Part shown: positions 33,628 through 43,172 of the stretch, piece by piece
Numbering within the stretch: the stretch's first letter is position 1
How the letters are laid out: every line of letters starts with the position of its first letter
Assembly: GCF_022898935.1 (NCBI RefSeq)
Contig: NZ_JALIRP010000018.1
Coordinates: 1 to 63,203 of the forward strand
Reading direction: 5' to 3'
DNA: 63,203 nt
Origin: Paenibacillus mangrovi
GTDB taxonomy: Bacteria > Bacillota > Bacilli > Paenibacillales > Paenibacillaceae
Translations under genes and position numbers: made by a program
Notes under the pieces: model-generated
What the model was told of the DNA's origin: nothing
The model's input: the letters and a program-made list of their open reading frames with translations, nothing else
Databases searched by the model: none

Positions 33628-34176
33628 TTACTGCTCCATTTGTTTACCGAGAAATGCAGCTGCAGTTTCAGCCATTTTGATTTCCAGCTGAGACATTTTA
33701 ACAGAATCATCCTTGCTGAGAAGAATCACCGTTCCGATCGGGTCGCCGCCTGAAATGATAGGCGCCGCTACAAAGGACGACAGCGTTTCTTGGTGATCCT
33801 TGCTAATTTCGTAATTGCCGCCATTCGTTTCGAGCAATGTTTTCCGGTGATCCATGCAGCCTTCGATCTGTGAGCCGATTTGTTTCTCCAAATATTCCTT
33901 CTTGGAGCCTCCGGCTACGGCGATAAACGTGTCACGGTCGGAAATGATTGTGATGTGTCCTATACCTTCGTAAAGCGATTCAGCATATTCCTTAGCGAAA
34001 TCGCCAAGTTCTCCGATCGGGGAGTATTTCTTCAGAATAACTTCTCCGTCACGGTCAACAAAAATTTCAAGCGGATCTCCTTCACGGATACGCAGTGTTC
34101 TTCTGATTTCTTTGGGGATGACCACTCTGCCCAGGTCATCAATACGACGGACTATTCCAGTAGCTTTCATTGACAT
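33628..34176 (-). CDS. spoVT: stage V sporulation protein T, AbrB-family regulator
   Basis: Forespore transcription factor that adjusts sigma-G-dependent genes. It has 182 residues. The N-terminal AbrB-type swapped-hairpin DNA-binding domain reads GIVRRIDDLGRVVIPKEIRR, and a GAF-like domain (about 55-180) follows. The start could be ATG 34176 or ATG 34170; B. subtilis SpoVT begins MKATGIV, which would match the latter. A forespore-type promoter lies upstream. AbrB at 52999 shares the same DNA-binding fold. Confidence 0.97.
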   Translation of the reverse strand: MSMKATGIVRRIDDLGRVVIPKEIRRTLRIREGDPLEIFVDRDGEVILKKYSPIGELGDFAKEYAESLYEGIGHITIISDRDTFIAVAGGSKKEYLEKQIGSQIEGCMDHRKTLLETNGGNYEISKDHQETLSSFVAAPIISGGDPIGTVILLSKDDSVKMSQLEIKMAETAAAFLGKQMEQ

Positions 34177-34263
34177 GTTGCCCCGCTTTCTCGAGAAGAT
34201 TTTTCAACTACTGTTCGGATGGGAAGATGAGTGTCCCAGGAATATAAGTGTGATATCTGACCA

Positions 34264-34293
34264 TAGTATTCATCCTTTCCCAATTCCTTATAC
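34264..34293 (-). promoter_or_regulatory. candidate forespore (sigma-F/G) promoter of spoVT
   Basis: -35 GTATA (34289-34293), 18-bp spacer, -10 AATACTA (34264-34270; consensus CATNHTA with one mismatch). Fits the known sigma-G control of spoVT. Confidence 0.55.
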
Positions 34294-34364
34294 ATGATCT
34301 TGGGATGAATAGTTGCGGTCAACAGCGCATTTGCATAAGGAAGGGCCAAACAAGATCATAAAAT

Positions 34365-34390
34365 AAAAACGCGGATTTCTCCGCGTTTTT
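34365..34390 (-). terminator. terminator after the PrsA-like gene
   Basis: Minus-strand stem AAAACGCGGA / TCCGCGTTTT with a GAAA-type loop, followed by T's. Confidence 0.9.
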
Positions 34391-34422
34391 AAGTAGCTGC
34401 CTTTTAGTTCCATAATCCCGGT

Positions 34423-35499
34423 TTATTTGCCGCTCGTACCCTCAGTTTTGTTTACGTCCTCTTTGTTTGTGCCATTCGTGCCTTCAGTACTGGATTTATC
34501 CTTTCCCGTTCCTTCAGCTGGCGCTTCGGTCGACTTCGGCAGATCAATCTTTTGAATAATATTCTTTAGATCGTTCTGCATGAAGTTGTCGATCTTGGCA
34601 GCGCCCAAATTCTGCTTGATACTATTCTTCTGATCCGCAGTGAGCTTGTCATACGGCGTTTCCTCGCGAGAATCTACCTTCACAATATGATAGCCGAGGG
34701 TAGATTCAAACGGATCGCTGATTTGATTCAGCGGCAGGCTCAACACCTTCTCTTTGAACTCGCTCACACCCGTTTGCCCTAAGGTGAAGTTCTTATACTC
34801 CCCGCCGTTGTCCTTGGTCGCAGTGTCATCGGAATACTTTTTGGCCATTTCGCCGAAATCCGCACCTTGATCGAGCTGGGATTTCACATCCTTGGCAATC
34901 TTGAGCGCTTCTTCCTTGGTGCGTTCTTTTTTGTCCCCGTACTGCAGCCCAATCAGGATATGATGAAGCGAAGCCACGGTATAATCCTGCTTGGTTTCCT
35001 CGTATTTGTTCTTAATTTCTTCTTCCGTAACCTTGCTGGTCATATCCGACATGGCGGTCATGGTTTGTACCAGGTACTGATTCAGATCATCTTCATTCAG
35101 TTTCGCGTTATCAAGCGCCTTCTGAAATTCCTTGTCTCCCATTTGCTTTTTATTCATATCCAATACCTGGGTAGCCTGCTTTTCGCCTTCCTTTTTCGCG
35201 GCATCGCTCGCCTTGTCGCTTAAATATTGAAAAGCAATCATTTGCTTGACAAGATAATCCTGAAATTCGTTCATATTGACGAGCTGGGCATAATCCGGAG
35301 ACATGAAAGAGATAATTCTTTTTTGTGTTTCAAGCTCTTTCTCGGTAATTTGCCCGCCTTTATAAGTTGCCACGACTTTGCTGGAGTCTTGTTTATCTGC
35401 AGACTCGCTTTTTTCGCAGCCAGCCAGCATGGATACGGCCATAATAGTAATAAGGGTGAGTATAACACCTTTCCATGCTTTTTTGTTATTGAACAACAT
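34423..35499 (-). CDS. lipoprotein foldase, PrsA/SurA-like peptidyl-prolyl isomerase
   Basis: A 358-residue exported lipoprotein. The signal peptide (about 8-27) ends in the lipobox LAGC. A SurA-N-like chaperone part (about 40-180) is followed by a parvulin domain (about 175-270: ASLHHILIGL, GADFGEMAKKYSDDTATKDNGG, GYHIVKVDSRE). The C-terminal tail is Lys/Thr/Glu/Gly-rich and probably disordered. GGAGG lies about 10 bases before the ATG. The start overlaps the mfd stop by 14 bases. PrsA-type proteins fold secreted enzymes and penicillin-binding proteins at the membrane. Confidence 0.93.
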   Translation of the reverse strand: MLFNNKKAWKGVILTLITIMAVSMLAGCEKSESADKQDSSKVVATYKGGQITEKELETQKRIISFMSPDYAQLVNMNEFQDYLVKQMIAFQYLSDKASDAAKKEGEKQATQVLDMNKKQMGDKEFQKALDNAKLNEDDLNQYLVQTMTAMSDMTSKVTEEEIKNKYEETKQDYTVASLHHILIGLQYGDKKERTKEEALKIAKDVKSQLDQGADFGEMAKKYSDDTATKDNGGEYKNFTLGQTGVSEFKEKVLSLPLNQISDPFESTLGYHIVKVDSREETPYDKLTADQKNSIKQNLGAAKIDNFMQNDLKNIIQKIDLPKSTEAPAEGTGKDKSSTEGTNGTNKEDVNKTEGTSGK

Positions 35500-38400
35500 C
35501 CTGAAGCTCCTCCTTCGATTTAAACAGCTCTCGAATTGCCTTCAGAAATTGCTCCAGCAAATTGAGAAGCTGCCCGTCATCGAGCCCCTTGCCCTTGATA
35601 CGGATCGACATATGGGACTCCTGCTCAAATTGTACACGTCTTTCAAATTTATTGCCAACTTGGGCAAGTTTTGCCGTGCTGACCTTCTTCTCCTGACCTT
35701 CATAAAACTTGAGCAAAAGATCGTCCCCGCGCCGGGTAATAGAGTCGATGCCGTACATTTTGCCGTATATTTTCAAACGGGCCACAGTAAGCAGGTTAAC
35801 CACCGCCAACGGCAGCTCTCCGAATCGGTCCTGCAGCTCATCATTCAGCTCTCTTTCGTCTGCAAAGGTACCCACCACAGCGACCTTCTTGTAAATCTCA
35901 ATCTTTTGAATGCTATCATAGATATAATCCGCTGGCAGATAGGCATCGATGCCGATGTCGATCGTGGTATTCCACGCCTTCGACGGCTCTTCTTTCTCTC
36001 CAAGCATAGACACTTTCCGCTTCTTAATTTCCTCAGCCAGCATTTGCGAGTAAAGATCAAAACCGACCGAAGCGATAAAGCCGTGCTGCTCCGCACCAAG
36101 CAAATTTCCTGCACCGCGGATGGACAGATCACGCATGGCAATTTTGAAGCCGGAGCCGAGCTCCGTGAACTCCTTGATGGACTGGAGCCGTTTTTCGGCC
36201 ACCTCAGTCAGTACCTTGTCCCGTTGGTAGGTGAAATAGGCGTAAGCGATCCGGTTTGACCGGCCTACACGTCCGCGAAGCTGGTAAAGTTGGGACAAGC
36301 CCATTTTATCGGCATCATGCACGATCAGCGTATTGACGTTCGGAATATCTACGCCGGTCTCAATAATGCTTGTACTTACAAGCACGTCATATTCGCCGTC
36401 GAGGAAGTCCAAAATCGTCTTTTCCAGCTCCGATTCGGACATTTGACCATGGCCGATGCCCACTTTGGCATCCGGCACCAATGCTGTAATTTGGCTCGCC
36501 ATTTCCTGGATACCCTGTACCCGGTTATACAGATAATACACCTGGCCTCCGCGCGCGAGCTCTCGTTCGATGGCCTCACGGACAAGAGTCTGGCTATATT
36601 CGACAACATAGGTTTGCACCGGAAAACGGTTCTCCGGCGGCGTCTCAATAACCGACAAATCACGTACACCCAGCATCGACATATGCAGCGTGCGCGGAAT
36701 TGGGGTCGCCGTCAGCGTCAATACATCGACATTCGTCTTCAGCTTTTTGAGCTTTTCCTTGTGCGTGACGCCAAAACGCTGCTCCTCATCCACAATCAGC
36801 AGGCCCAGGTCCTTAAAGATCAAGTCCTGGGACAAGAGACGGTGAGTACCGATGACAATGTCCACCGTTCCTTGACGGATGCCCTTGATCGTTTCATTCT
36901 GTTCCTTCCGTGAACGGAAACGGCTGAGAACTTGAATATTGATTGGATATCCGGAGAAACGCTCGCGGAAGGTTTCATAATGCTGCTGTGCCAAAATCGT
37001 TGTCGGTACGAGCACCGCAACCTGTTTGCCTTCCATTGCCGCCTTGAAAGCAGCACGAATGGCGACCTCGGTTTTCCCGTAACCAACATCTCCGCAGAGC
37101 AGTCGGTCCATTGGGCGTTTCTGCTCCATGTCTTTTTTAATTTCTTCAATGGCACGGAGCTGGTCCCGCGTTTCGTCATACGGGAACATTTCCTCGAATT
37201 CGCGCTGCTCGGCCGTATCCTTTTCGAAGCCAAAACCCGATGTCGATTGGCGTTCCGCGTACAGCTTGATCAGATCATCGGCGATATCCTGTACAGAGGA
37301 ACGCACCTTACTTTTAACTTTATTCCATTCATTGCCGCCCAGCTTATAGATTTTAGGCTCCTTGTCTTCGGAACCGACATACTTTTGAATCAGGTCAATC
37401 TGCTCAATCGGTACCGACAGCTTGTCGCCCCCGGCATACAGAATATGCATGTAATCTTTATGGATGCCGTTGATTTCGAGTGTACCGATGCCCATGTATT
37501 TCCCGATTCCGTGATTCTGGTGGACGACGTAGTCTCCGACCTTCAGCTCGGTATAGCTCTTGATACGTTCGGCATTATCTATGTTTTTGCCAAGCTTGCG
37601 GATTTTGCGCTGCTTCTGCGAGAACATTTCACCTTCGGTTATGACAGCCAGATGAATCGAAGGCATCTCGAATCCCGTCTGCAAGTTACCCTGAAGCATC
37701 GTCGGTTCATCGATATTGTAGTCCTGAAGCACGCGCCGCATCCGGTCTAGCCGCTCTTCTCCGCTGGCCAGCATGATGACCTTAACGCCGGATTTATGCC
37801 AGCGCTCCATTTCTGATTTGAGCACATTCATTTGACCATGGAAGTCCTGCATTCCCCGGCTAATAAAATTTAGAATATTTTGCGGCTGGGTATGCGGCAC
37901 TTGACGCAGGAAAATAGACATGAAGATCGTTTGGAACGGACGGTGATAGAGTACCGTCTCGTTCTCCACAGACAAATGCAGCTGCGGTAACGTTTTACCG
38001 TTTTGAAGCAGATGCAGATTCCACTCCGCCTCATCACGCTCCAACTGCCTTGCGGTCTCCAGCAGACGGGCTGGCTCATCCAAAATGAGTACCGTATCCT
38101 TCGGCATGTAATCATACAGAGTTCTACGCTCCGGATAGAGAAGTGAGATATATTTATAGATTTCAGGGAAATATATATGCTCGCGCAGGAGCTCTATTTC
38201 CCGGTTCATTTCTTCGGTTAAGCGCAGTTTGGCCTGACGGTCCGTCATCTTGCCAAGCTGCTCCTCCAGCAAGTGTCCCGCGGCCTCCGCGGCCTGCACC
38301 AGCCGGTGCCCATCGGCGATAATTTCCTTACAAGGCGTAATGTTCACTTCTTTGACTTTATCGATAGATCGTTGATCTGCCGGATCAAAAGTACGGATCG

Positions 38401-39010
38401 AATCCACCTCATCGTCAAACAGTTCAACCCGGTATGCGAGCTGCGATGTCATCGGATAAAAATCAATAATGCCGCCGCGCAGGCTCATTTCGCCCTTGCT
38501 TTCAACACGTTCCACCCGTTCATAACCCATTTCGATCATCCGGGACACAAATTCATCTACCGCCAGCGTTCCTCCATCCTCAATCCGAATTCGGGCGCTG
38601 CCCATCACCTCAGGAGAAGGAAGAAACCGACGCACACCGGAAAAAGGCGCAACGACGACACCAGAAAATCCCTGTGCACATCTCATCAGCACATCAATGC
38701 GCTGGGCCAGGGTTTCAGGGCTAGATACGGCTGATTCAGCAGCTACCAGCTCATTGGCTGGGTAGAGAAGAACTCGATCGGTTGTAAGCGCTTCCTGCAA
38801 ATCCTCCGCGATTTTTTGGGCGGAAAACATATTGTGGGTTACGATCAGCATCGGACGCTTCACTTCTTCAAACAATGCTGCAAGCATCATTTGGCGTGCA
38901 GAGCCCGACAAACCGGATACCAGCTGTTCTTTCATTCCAGCCTTCACTCCGGCGATCACGGATTGTAAATCCGGATCTTTAGAAAACGCTTCTATTAGTG
39001 CTTGTAACAA
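35486..39010 (-). CDS. mfd: transcription-repair coupling factor
   Basis: Removes RNA polymerase stalled at DNA lesions and recruits UvrA. It has about 1174 residues: a UvrB-like N-terminal part, an RNA-polymerase-interacting CarD-like/Tudor domain (about 490-560, KVGDYVVHQNHGIGKYMGIG), a RecG-like helicase with Walker A LCGDVGYGKTEVA and DEEQ box IVDEEQRFG, and the C-terminal TRCF domain. Start: a TTG at 39010 has GAGAGGTG 6 bases upstream and gives the usual N terminus MLQALIEAF; ATG 39028 is the alternative with a poor ribosome site. Confidence 0.97.
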   Translation of the reverse strand: MLQALIEAFSKDPDLQSVIAGVKAGMKEQLVSGLSGSARQMMLAALFEEVKRPMLIVTHNMFSAQKIAEDLQEALTTDRVLLYPANELVAAESAVSSPETLAQRIDVLMRCAQGFSGVVVAPFSGVRRFLPSPEVMGSARIRIEDGGTLAVDEFVSRMIEMGYERVERVESKGEMSLRGGIIDFYPMTSQLAYRVELFDDEVDSIRTFDPADQRSIDKVKEVNITPCKEIIADGHRLVQAAEAAGHLLEEQLGKMTDRQAKLRLTEEMNREIELLREHIYFPEIYKYISLLYPERRTLYDYMPKDTVLILDEPARLLETARQLERDEAEWNLHLLQNGKTLPQLHLSVENETVLYHRPFQTIFMSIFLRQVPHTQPQNILNFISRGMQDFHGQMNVLKSEMERWHKSGVKVIMLASGEERLDRMRRVLQDYNIDEPTMLQGNLQTGFEMPSIHLAVITEGEMFSQKQRKIRKLGKNIDNAERIKSYTELKVGDYVVHQNHGIGKYMGIGTLEINGIHKDYMHILYAGGDKLSVPIEQIDLIQKYVGSEDKEPKIYKLGGNEWNKVKSKVRSSVQDIADDLIKLYAERQSTSGFGFEKDTAEQREFEEMFPYDETRDQLRAIEEIKKDMEQKRPMDRLLCGDVGYGKTEVAIRAAFKAAMEGKQVAVLVPTTILAQQHYETFRERFSGYPINIQVLSRFRSRKEQNETIKGIRQGTVDIVIGTHRLLSQDLIFKDLGLLIVDEEQRFGVTHKEKLKKLKTNVDVLTLTATPIPRTLHMSMLGVRDLSVIETPPENRFPVQTYVVEYSQTLVREAIERELARGGQVYYLYNRVQGIQEMASQITALVPDAKVGIGHGQMSESELEKTILDFLDGEYDVLVSTSIIETGVDIPNVNTLIVHDADKMGLSQLYQLRGRVGRSNRIAYAYFTYQRDKVLTEVAEKRLQSIKEFTELGSGFKIAMRDLSIRGAGNLLGAEQHGFIASVGFDLYSQMLAEEIKKRKVSMLGEKEEPSKAWNTTIDIGIDAYLPADYIYDSIQKIEIYKKVAVVGTFADERELNDELQDRFGELPLAVVNLLTVARLKIYGKMYGIDSITRRGDDLLLKFYEGQEKKVSTAKLAQVGNKFERRVQFEQESHMSIRIKGKGLDDGQLLNLLEQFLKAIRELFKSKEELQDVVQ

Positions 39011-39211
39011 AAGGGGCACCTCTCTCATGCTTACTTTTAGAATTCTTTTATACCATTTGCCCGGTAGTCCCGAAAGATTTTACCATAAAATGGTTCAACT
39101 TGCGATTATTTTATACATGCTATTTTGCAGTGCGTCTGAAGGGAATATCGAAAAGAAGCCTCAGCAACTGCCAAGGCCCCAAAATAATCGGGTATCCCAC
39201 AATCGTCATAT

Positions 39212-39442
39212 TTATTGAAGCGGACTTGTCACAAGACTCAGCTCTGGATTCTGCTCCAGCGCCTCTCTGCAATAATCACAAATCACTTTGACTGTAATAT
39301 CTCCGCTTAAATCATACGCTATTATATCTCTACGTTCCGCAGGGGTCAAGGAATGAAACCCGAGCTGCATATCGGTCACCTGGGCGGAATCAATGCTTCC
39401 TAGCGGTGTACGGCAGTGCCGGCAGATATAATTTATTGCCAT
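39212..39442 (-). CDS. fin: anti-sigma-F factor Fin (YabK)
   Basis: A 76-residue zinc-ribbon-like protein. In B. subtilis it inhibits sigma-F late in forespore development and helps the switch to sigma-G. C7-x2-C10 (ICRHC) and C55-x2-C58 (ICDYC) form the probable zinc site. Length and position between pth and mfd match. AGGAGG lies 7 bases before the ATG. A sigma-F promoter is expected upstream; the best match I saw was too weak to list. Confidence 0.93.
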   Translation of the reverse strand: MAINYICRHCRTPLGSIDSAQVTDMQLGFHSLTPAERRDIIAYDLSGDITVKVICDYCREALEQNPELSLVTSPLQ

Positions 39443-39530
39443 CTATATGCCTCCTGAAGGTGATTTATACCCTCATTATGCCCGCAATGCACTTGATTTA
39501 GCCCTGTTTTCCGAAGCATCAGGCCAAGGT

Positions 39531-40091
39531 TTACCCGTTGAACTTCGCCATCGTCTGCTCATAGGTATGGTCCATACTGAATTCAGCCGCATCACATGCA
39601 TGCTCAATCATGTTTTCGAGCAGTTCTTTCTCTTTTTTCGGAAAAGCAGACAATACATAGTCTACAACAGCGAAACCAGGCTCCGGACGCGAGATGCCCA
39701 TACGAATACGGTCAAAGACTTGAGTTCCTGTATGCTGAATGATCGACTTAATGCCGTTGTGGCCTCCTGCACTGCCCTGGTACCGCAAGCGGATTTTGCC
39801 AATTTCCGTATCCAGGTCGTCATAGACGACCATCATATCTTCCAGCTTAACCTTGTAATAATCCATATAAGCCCGTACAGCCTCACCTGACAAATTCATA
39901 TAGGTCATCGGCTTAATTAGCACAACCTTATTGGTTCCGATAAACCCTTCGCCGATCAGCGCCTTGCACTTGCTTGGACCAAATGTGATTCCATGGCGTT
40001 TAGCCAAAGCATCAAGCATCATAAAACCGACGTTATGACGTGTTTTCTCATAGTTTGAACCGGGATTCCCGAGTCCGACAATCCATTTCAT
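39531..40091 (-). CDS. pth: peptidyl-tRNA hydrolase
   Basis: Frees tRNA from peptidyl-tRNAs that drop off ribosomes. At 186 residues the length is normal. The N-terminal signature GLGNPGSNYEKTRHNVGFM holds the catalytic His19 (E. coli H20), and MTYMNLSG and YDDLD follow. GGAGG stands 12 bases before the ATG. Essential in most bacteria. From memory, B. subtilis has ctc between prs and pth; it is absent here. Confidence 0.97.
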   Translation of the reverse strand: MKWIVGLGNPGSNYEKTRHNVGFMMLDALAKRHGITFGPSKCKALIGEGFIGTNKVVLIKPMTYMNLSGEAVRAYMDYYKVKLEDMMVVYDDLDTEIGKIRLRYQGSAGGHNGIKSIIQHTGTQVFDRIRMGISRPEPGFAVVDYVLSAFPKKEKELLENMIEHACDAAEFSMDHTYEQTMAKFNG

Positions 40092-40130
40092 TTTGATTCT
40101 ATTCCTCCAGGGGAGCTTGATATGGCGAGA

Positions 40131-40165
40131 AGGGTTATATTTCCCTATGCAGGAAACATAACCCT
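40131..40165. other. hairpin between prs and pth
   Basis: Long inverted repeat AGGGTTATATTTCC / GGAAACATAACCCT around a loop. On the minus strand it is not followed by a T-run, so it is not a standard terminator. It may act in mRNA processing or as a weak terminator. Confidence 0.5.
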
Positions 40166-40225
40166 TTCTTCGCTTGTTATAGAATGAACTTGGAAATACG
40201 ATAACCTAAGGCTCATCCCATATTT

Positions 40226-41179
40226 CTATTCGATTTCAAACAGCTTGCTGATCGACAGTTCTTCATGAACCCGGATAATGGCTTCGCCCATAAGCGGAGC
40301 TACCGAAAGCACTTTAATTTTGTCGCTAGGATCAGGATGCATAATCGGAATGGTATCCGTTACAATCACTTCACTCAGCGGAGAGTTTTCTAGGCGTTCC
40401 ATCGCCGGGCCGGAGAATACCGGATGCGTACAGCATGCGTATACTTCCTTAACCCCGCCTTCCATCAGCGCATTCGCTCCGAGGACGATCGTACCGGCCG
40501 TGTCGATGATATCATCGATAAGAATCGCGGTTTTTCCCTCAATGTTCCCGATAATATTCATGACTTCGCTGACGTTTGGCTCCGGACGGCGCTTATCAAT
40601 AATCGCCAGCGGCGCGTTCAGGAAGTCAGCCAGTTTTCTGGCACGAACAACGCCGCCATGGTCAGGAGAAACCACAACCGGATTTTCGATCTGTTTGGAA
40701 CGGAAATATTGTGCCAAAATCGGCACGCCCAGCAAATGATCCACCGGAATATCGAAGAATCCCTGAATCTGCATGGCATGCAAGTCCATCGTAATGACGC
40801 GGTGCGCACCGGCTTTCTCAATCAGGTTCGCCACGAGCTTCGCTGTGATTGGGTCACGCGAACGAGCTTTGCGGTCCTGACGTGCATAACCATAGTAAGG
40901 AATAACGACGTTGATGCTTTTAGCGGAAGCGCGTTTCAAGGCATCGACCATGATGAGCAGCTCCATCAGATTGTCGTTAACCGGTCCGCAGGTAGACTGC
41001 ACTATATACACATGGCAGCCGCGTACACTCTCGTTCAGTTTGACCTGAATTTCGCCGTCGCTGAAGCTGGTGGTGTGAGAATCGCCCATAGGAATTCCGA
41101 TGTAATCGGCAATTTGCTGCGCGAGCTTCGGATTGGAGTTACAAGTAAAAATCTTTAATTTCGAATCACAATAAGTCAT
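40226..41179 (-). CDS. prs: ribose-phosphate pyrophosphokinase
   Basis: Makes PRPP from ribose 5-phosphate and ATP, feeding hprT, nadC and the purine genes of this same region. ATG 41179 (CGGAGGG 11 bases upstream) gives 317 residues, the B. subtilis length. The N terminus contains LKIFTCNSNPKLAQ. The PRPP-synthase signature reads RVITMDLHAMQIQGFFDIPV and the PRPP loop DDIIDTAGT. It follows glmU closely, as in Bacillus (gcaD-prs). Confidence 0.97.
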   Translation of the reverse strand: MTYCDSKLKIFTCNSNPKLAQQIADYIGIPMGDSHTTSFSDGEIQVKLNESVRGCHVYIVQSTCGPVNDNLMELLIMVDALKRASAKSINVVIPYYGYARQDRKARSRDPITAKLVANLIEKAGAHRVITMDLHAMQIQGFFDIPVDHLLGVPILAQYFRSKQIENPVVVSPDHGGVVRARKLADFLNAPLAIIDKRRPEPNVSEVMNIIGNIEGKTAILIDDIIDTAGTIVLGANALMEGGVKEVYACCTHPVFSGPAMERLENSPLSEVIVTDTIPIMHPDPSDKIKVLSVAPLMGEAIIRVHEELSISKLFEIE

Positions 41180-41294
41180 AGAATAAAAACCCTCCGTGCT
41201 TGGTTCATTGAAATTCATGCCTGTCTCCATTGCCGTTTGAACAATGTTCTATTACATATTATATTACTATTTAATCATCCTTTGGACGTGAAAG

Positions 41295-42686
41295 CTACTG
41301 CTTGTCTTTTTTTGCCTGTGCGCGGGCTCTGATTTTCTCAGCATAACCCGGTTTGTTTTCCTGACGATTTCTAGCGATTGCCAGATCGTTCTCAGGCACA
41401 GAATTCGTAATAGTCGAGCCTGCGACCACAAAAGCACCTTTTCCAACCTTCACAGGGGCTACCAGATTCACATTGCTGCCAATAAAAGCATCATCTTCGA
41501 TTTCTGTTATAAACTTATTATAACCATCGTAGTTCACTGTTATCGCTCCGCAGCCGACATTGACGTTTTTACCTACATTGGCATCGCCCACATAACTTAA
41601 ATGCGATACTTTAGAGCCATTGTCGATCTTGGCGTTCTTAACCTCCACGAAATCGCCGATCTTCACGTCTTCACCAAGCTTCGCTTTTGGGCGCAGGTAC
41701 GCAAAAGGACCGACAGTCGTGCGGTTGCCGACTTCGGCTTGATCGAGCACGGAATGCTTGATGGCGACGCCGTCGCCGATCACGGAATCCTTAATATCGC
41801 TTTGCGGTCCAATCTGGCAGTCCTTACCAATCACCGTGCTGCCTTTAAGTACGGTACCTGGATAAAGAACCGTATCTGAACCAATGGTTACATCAGCCCC
41901 GATATAGGTCGAAGCCGGATCAATAATCGTTACACCGTTCAGCATATGGCGTTTATTGATGCGCTCCCGCATCAAACGCTCTGCCTCTGAAAGCGCCAAG
42001 CGATCATTGACACCGATCGATTCTGCGTAGTCTTCCGTCATATAACCAAGAACGGTTTCACCTTGACCCACCAGAATTCCAATGACATCCGTCAGATAAT
42101 ATTCCTGCTGCACGTTTTGGTTCGTAACTTTCTCGAGTGCTGCGAACAGCTTAGCGTTATCAAAGCAGTATGTGCCTGTATTAAATTCACGTACGGCATC
42201 CTCTTCTGGAGAGCAATCCTTCTGCTCCACAATACGCAGGACGCTTCCGTCCTCGCTGCGGATGACACGTCCGTATCCCTTTGGATTTTCGGTATAAGCT
42301 GTCAGCACTGTTGCAGCCGCGTTATTGCTTTCATGAAGCTCGGTTAAAGCCTCCAGCGTTTCCGCGGTAACCAGCGGCGTGTCCCCACAAATCACAATGG
42401 TGGAGCCTTCTTCTGATCCTAGCAAGTCCTTCGCCATTTTTACGGCATGACCTGTTCCGAGCTGCTGCTCCTGCAGTACATATTCAGCGGTCTCACCCAG
42501 ATAAGATTGGACAGCTTCCGCACCGTGTCCTACAATAACGATGCTGCGTTCACAGTTGACTTGTTTCACGGTATTCAACACATGCCCTACCATAGGTTTT
42601 CCACAGACGGGGTGCAGCACTTTGTATAGTTTCGATTTCATTCGTTTACCCTGCCCTGCGGCAAGAACAATCGCCATTCTTTTCAA
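41295..42686 (-). CDS. glmU: bifunctional UDP-N-acetylglucosamine pyrophosphorylase/glucosamine-1-phosphate acetyltransferase
   Basis: Makes UDP-GlcNAc for peptidoglycan and teichoic acids. It has 463 residues. The N-terminal Rossmann-like uridyltransferase (about 1-228) begins VLAAGQGKRMKSKLYKVLH. The C-terminal left-handed beta-helix (about 250-440) is built of hexapeptide repeats (IGADVTIGSDT, VGKNVNVGCGAI) with the acetyltransferase active site. TTG 42686 is the start, with GGAGG 9 bases upstream; an ATG three codons later is possible. From memory this is gcaD in B. subtilis. Confidence 0.97.
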   Translation of the reverse strand: MKRMAIVLAAGQGKRMKSKLYKVLHPVCGKPMVGHVLNTVKQVNCERSIVIVGHGAEAVQSYLGETAEYVLQEQQLGTGHAVKMAKDLLGSEEGSTIVICGDTPLVTAETLEALTELHESNNAAATVLTAYTENPKGYGRVIRSEDGSVLRIVEQKDCSPEEDAVREFNTGTYCFDNAKLFAALEKVTNQNVQQEYYLTDVIGILVGQGETVLGYMTEDYAESIGVNDRLALSEAERLMRERINKRHMLNGVTIIDPASTYIGADVTIGSDTVLYPGTVLKGSTVIGKDCQIGPQSDIKDSVIGDGVAIKHSVLDQAEVGNRTTVGPFAYLRPKAKLGEDVKIGDFVEVKNAKIDNGSKVSHLSYVGDANVGKNVNVGCGAITVNYDGYNKFITEIEDDAFIGSNVNLVAPVKVGKGAFVVAGSTITNSVPENDLAIARNRQENKPGYAEKIRARAQAKKDKQ

Positions 42687-42741
42687 GGGTCTTGACCTCC
42701 TGTACTCTCGAACTCACTACTGAATATATCCTATTCTTCGC

Positions 42742-42778
42742 AAAAAGAAAAGAGAGCCATAGTCCTGGCCCTCTTTTC
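42742..42778 (-). terminator. terminator after spoVG
   Basis: Minus-strand stem AAAAGAGGGCCA / TGGCTCTCTTTT followed by CTTTTT. Some read-through to glmU is possible. Confidence 0.8.
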
Positions 42779-42799
42779 CTTGAACCCCAATTGTAAAGC

Positions 42800-43084
42800 T
42801 TAAGCGCCTTCCTCAATCACTTCTTCTTCATTGGCAGCGCGTTCATATTCCGCCAGAACAGCCGTTTGGATCTTCTCCCGAGTACCGGAAGAGATCGGAT
42901 GGGCGATGTCGCGGAATTCTCCATCTGGAGTGCGCTTGCTCGGCATAGCAACGAACATTCCATTGTTGCCATCGATAACCCGAATATCATGAACCACAAA
43001 TTCGTTATCAATGGTAATGGATGCGATTGCTTTCATTCTCCCCTCAGAGTTGACGCGGCGGAGTCTGACATCCGTAATTTGCAT
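42800..43084 (-). CDS. spoVG: septation/RNA-binding regulator SpoVG
   Basis: A 94-residue nucleic-acid-binding protein that affects asymmetric septation, cortex formation and, in other Firmicutes, virulence and capsule genes. The N terminus MQITDVRLRRVNSEGRMKA and the middle FVAMPSKRTPDGEFRDIAHP are invariant features. AAAGGTGG precedes the ATG. A complete sigma-H promoter lies 40-70 bases upstream. From memory, yabJ, which separates purR and spoVG in B. subtilis, is missing. Confidence 0.97.
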   Translation of the reverse strand: MQITDVRLRRVNSEGRMKAIASITIDNEFVVHDIRVIDGNNGMFVAMPSKRTPDGEFRDIAHPISSGTREKIQTAVLAEYERAANEEEVIEEGA

Positions 43085-43124
43085 GTGTGTTCACCACCTT
43101 TTTCCATCAGAGACTTGGGTAGTA

Positions 43125-43153
43125 TAATTCCACACAGCGAAGCGAAATCCTCT
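43125..43153 (-). promoter_or_regulatory. spoVG sigma-H promoter
   Basis: -35 AGAGGATTT (43145-43153; consensus RNAGGAWWW), 11-bp spacer, -10 GTGGAATTA (43125-43133; consensus RNNGAATWW). Full match in sequence and spacing. Confidence 0.85.
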
Positions 43154-43172
43154 TTTTTTGTTCAATAAAATG

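Noticed and set aside
35378..37750. Several plus-strand frames of 200-290 codons opposite mfd and the PrsA-like gene
   Set aside because: Shadows of mfd; they break at its variable regions and carry no start signals.
39443..39530. Sigma-F promoter for fin
   Set aside because: GGGTATAAAT is close to the -10 consensus but the best -35 is at the wrong spacing.
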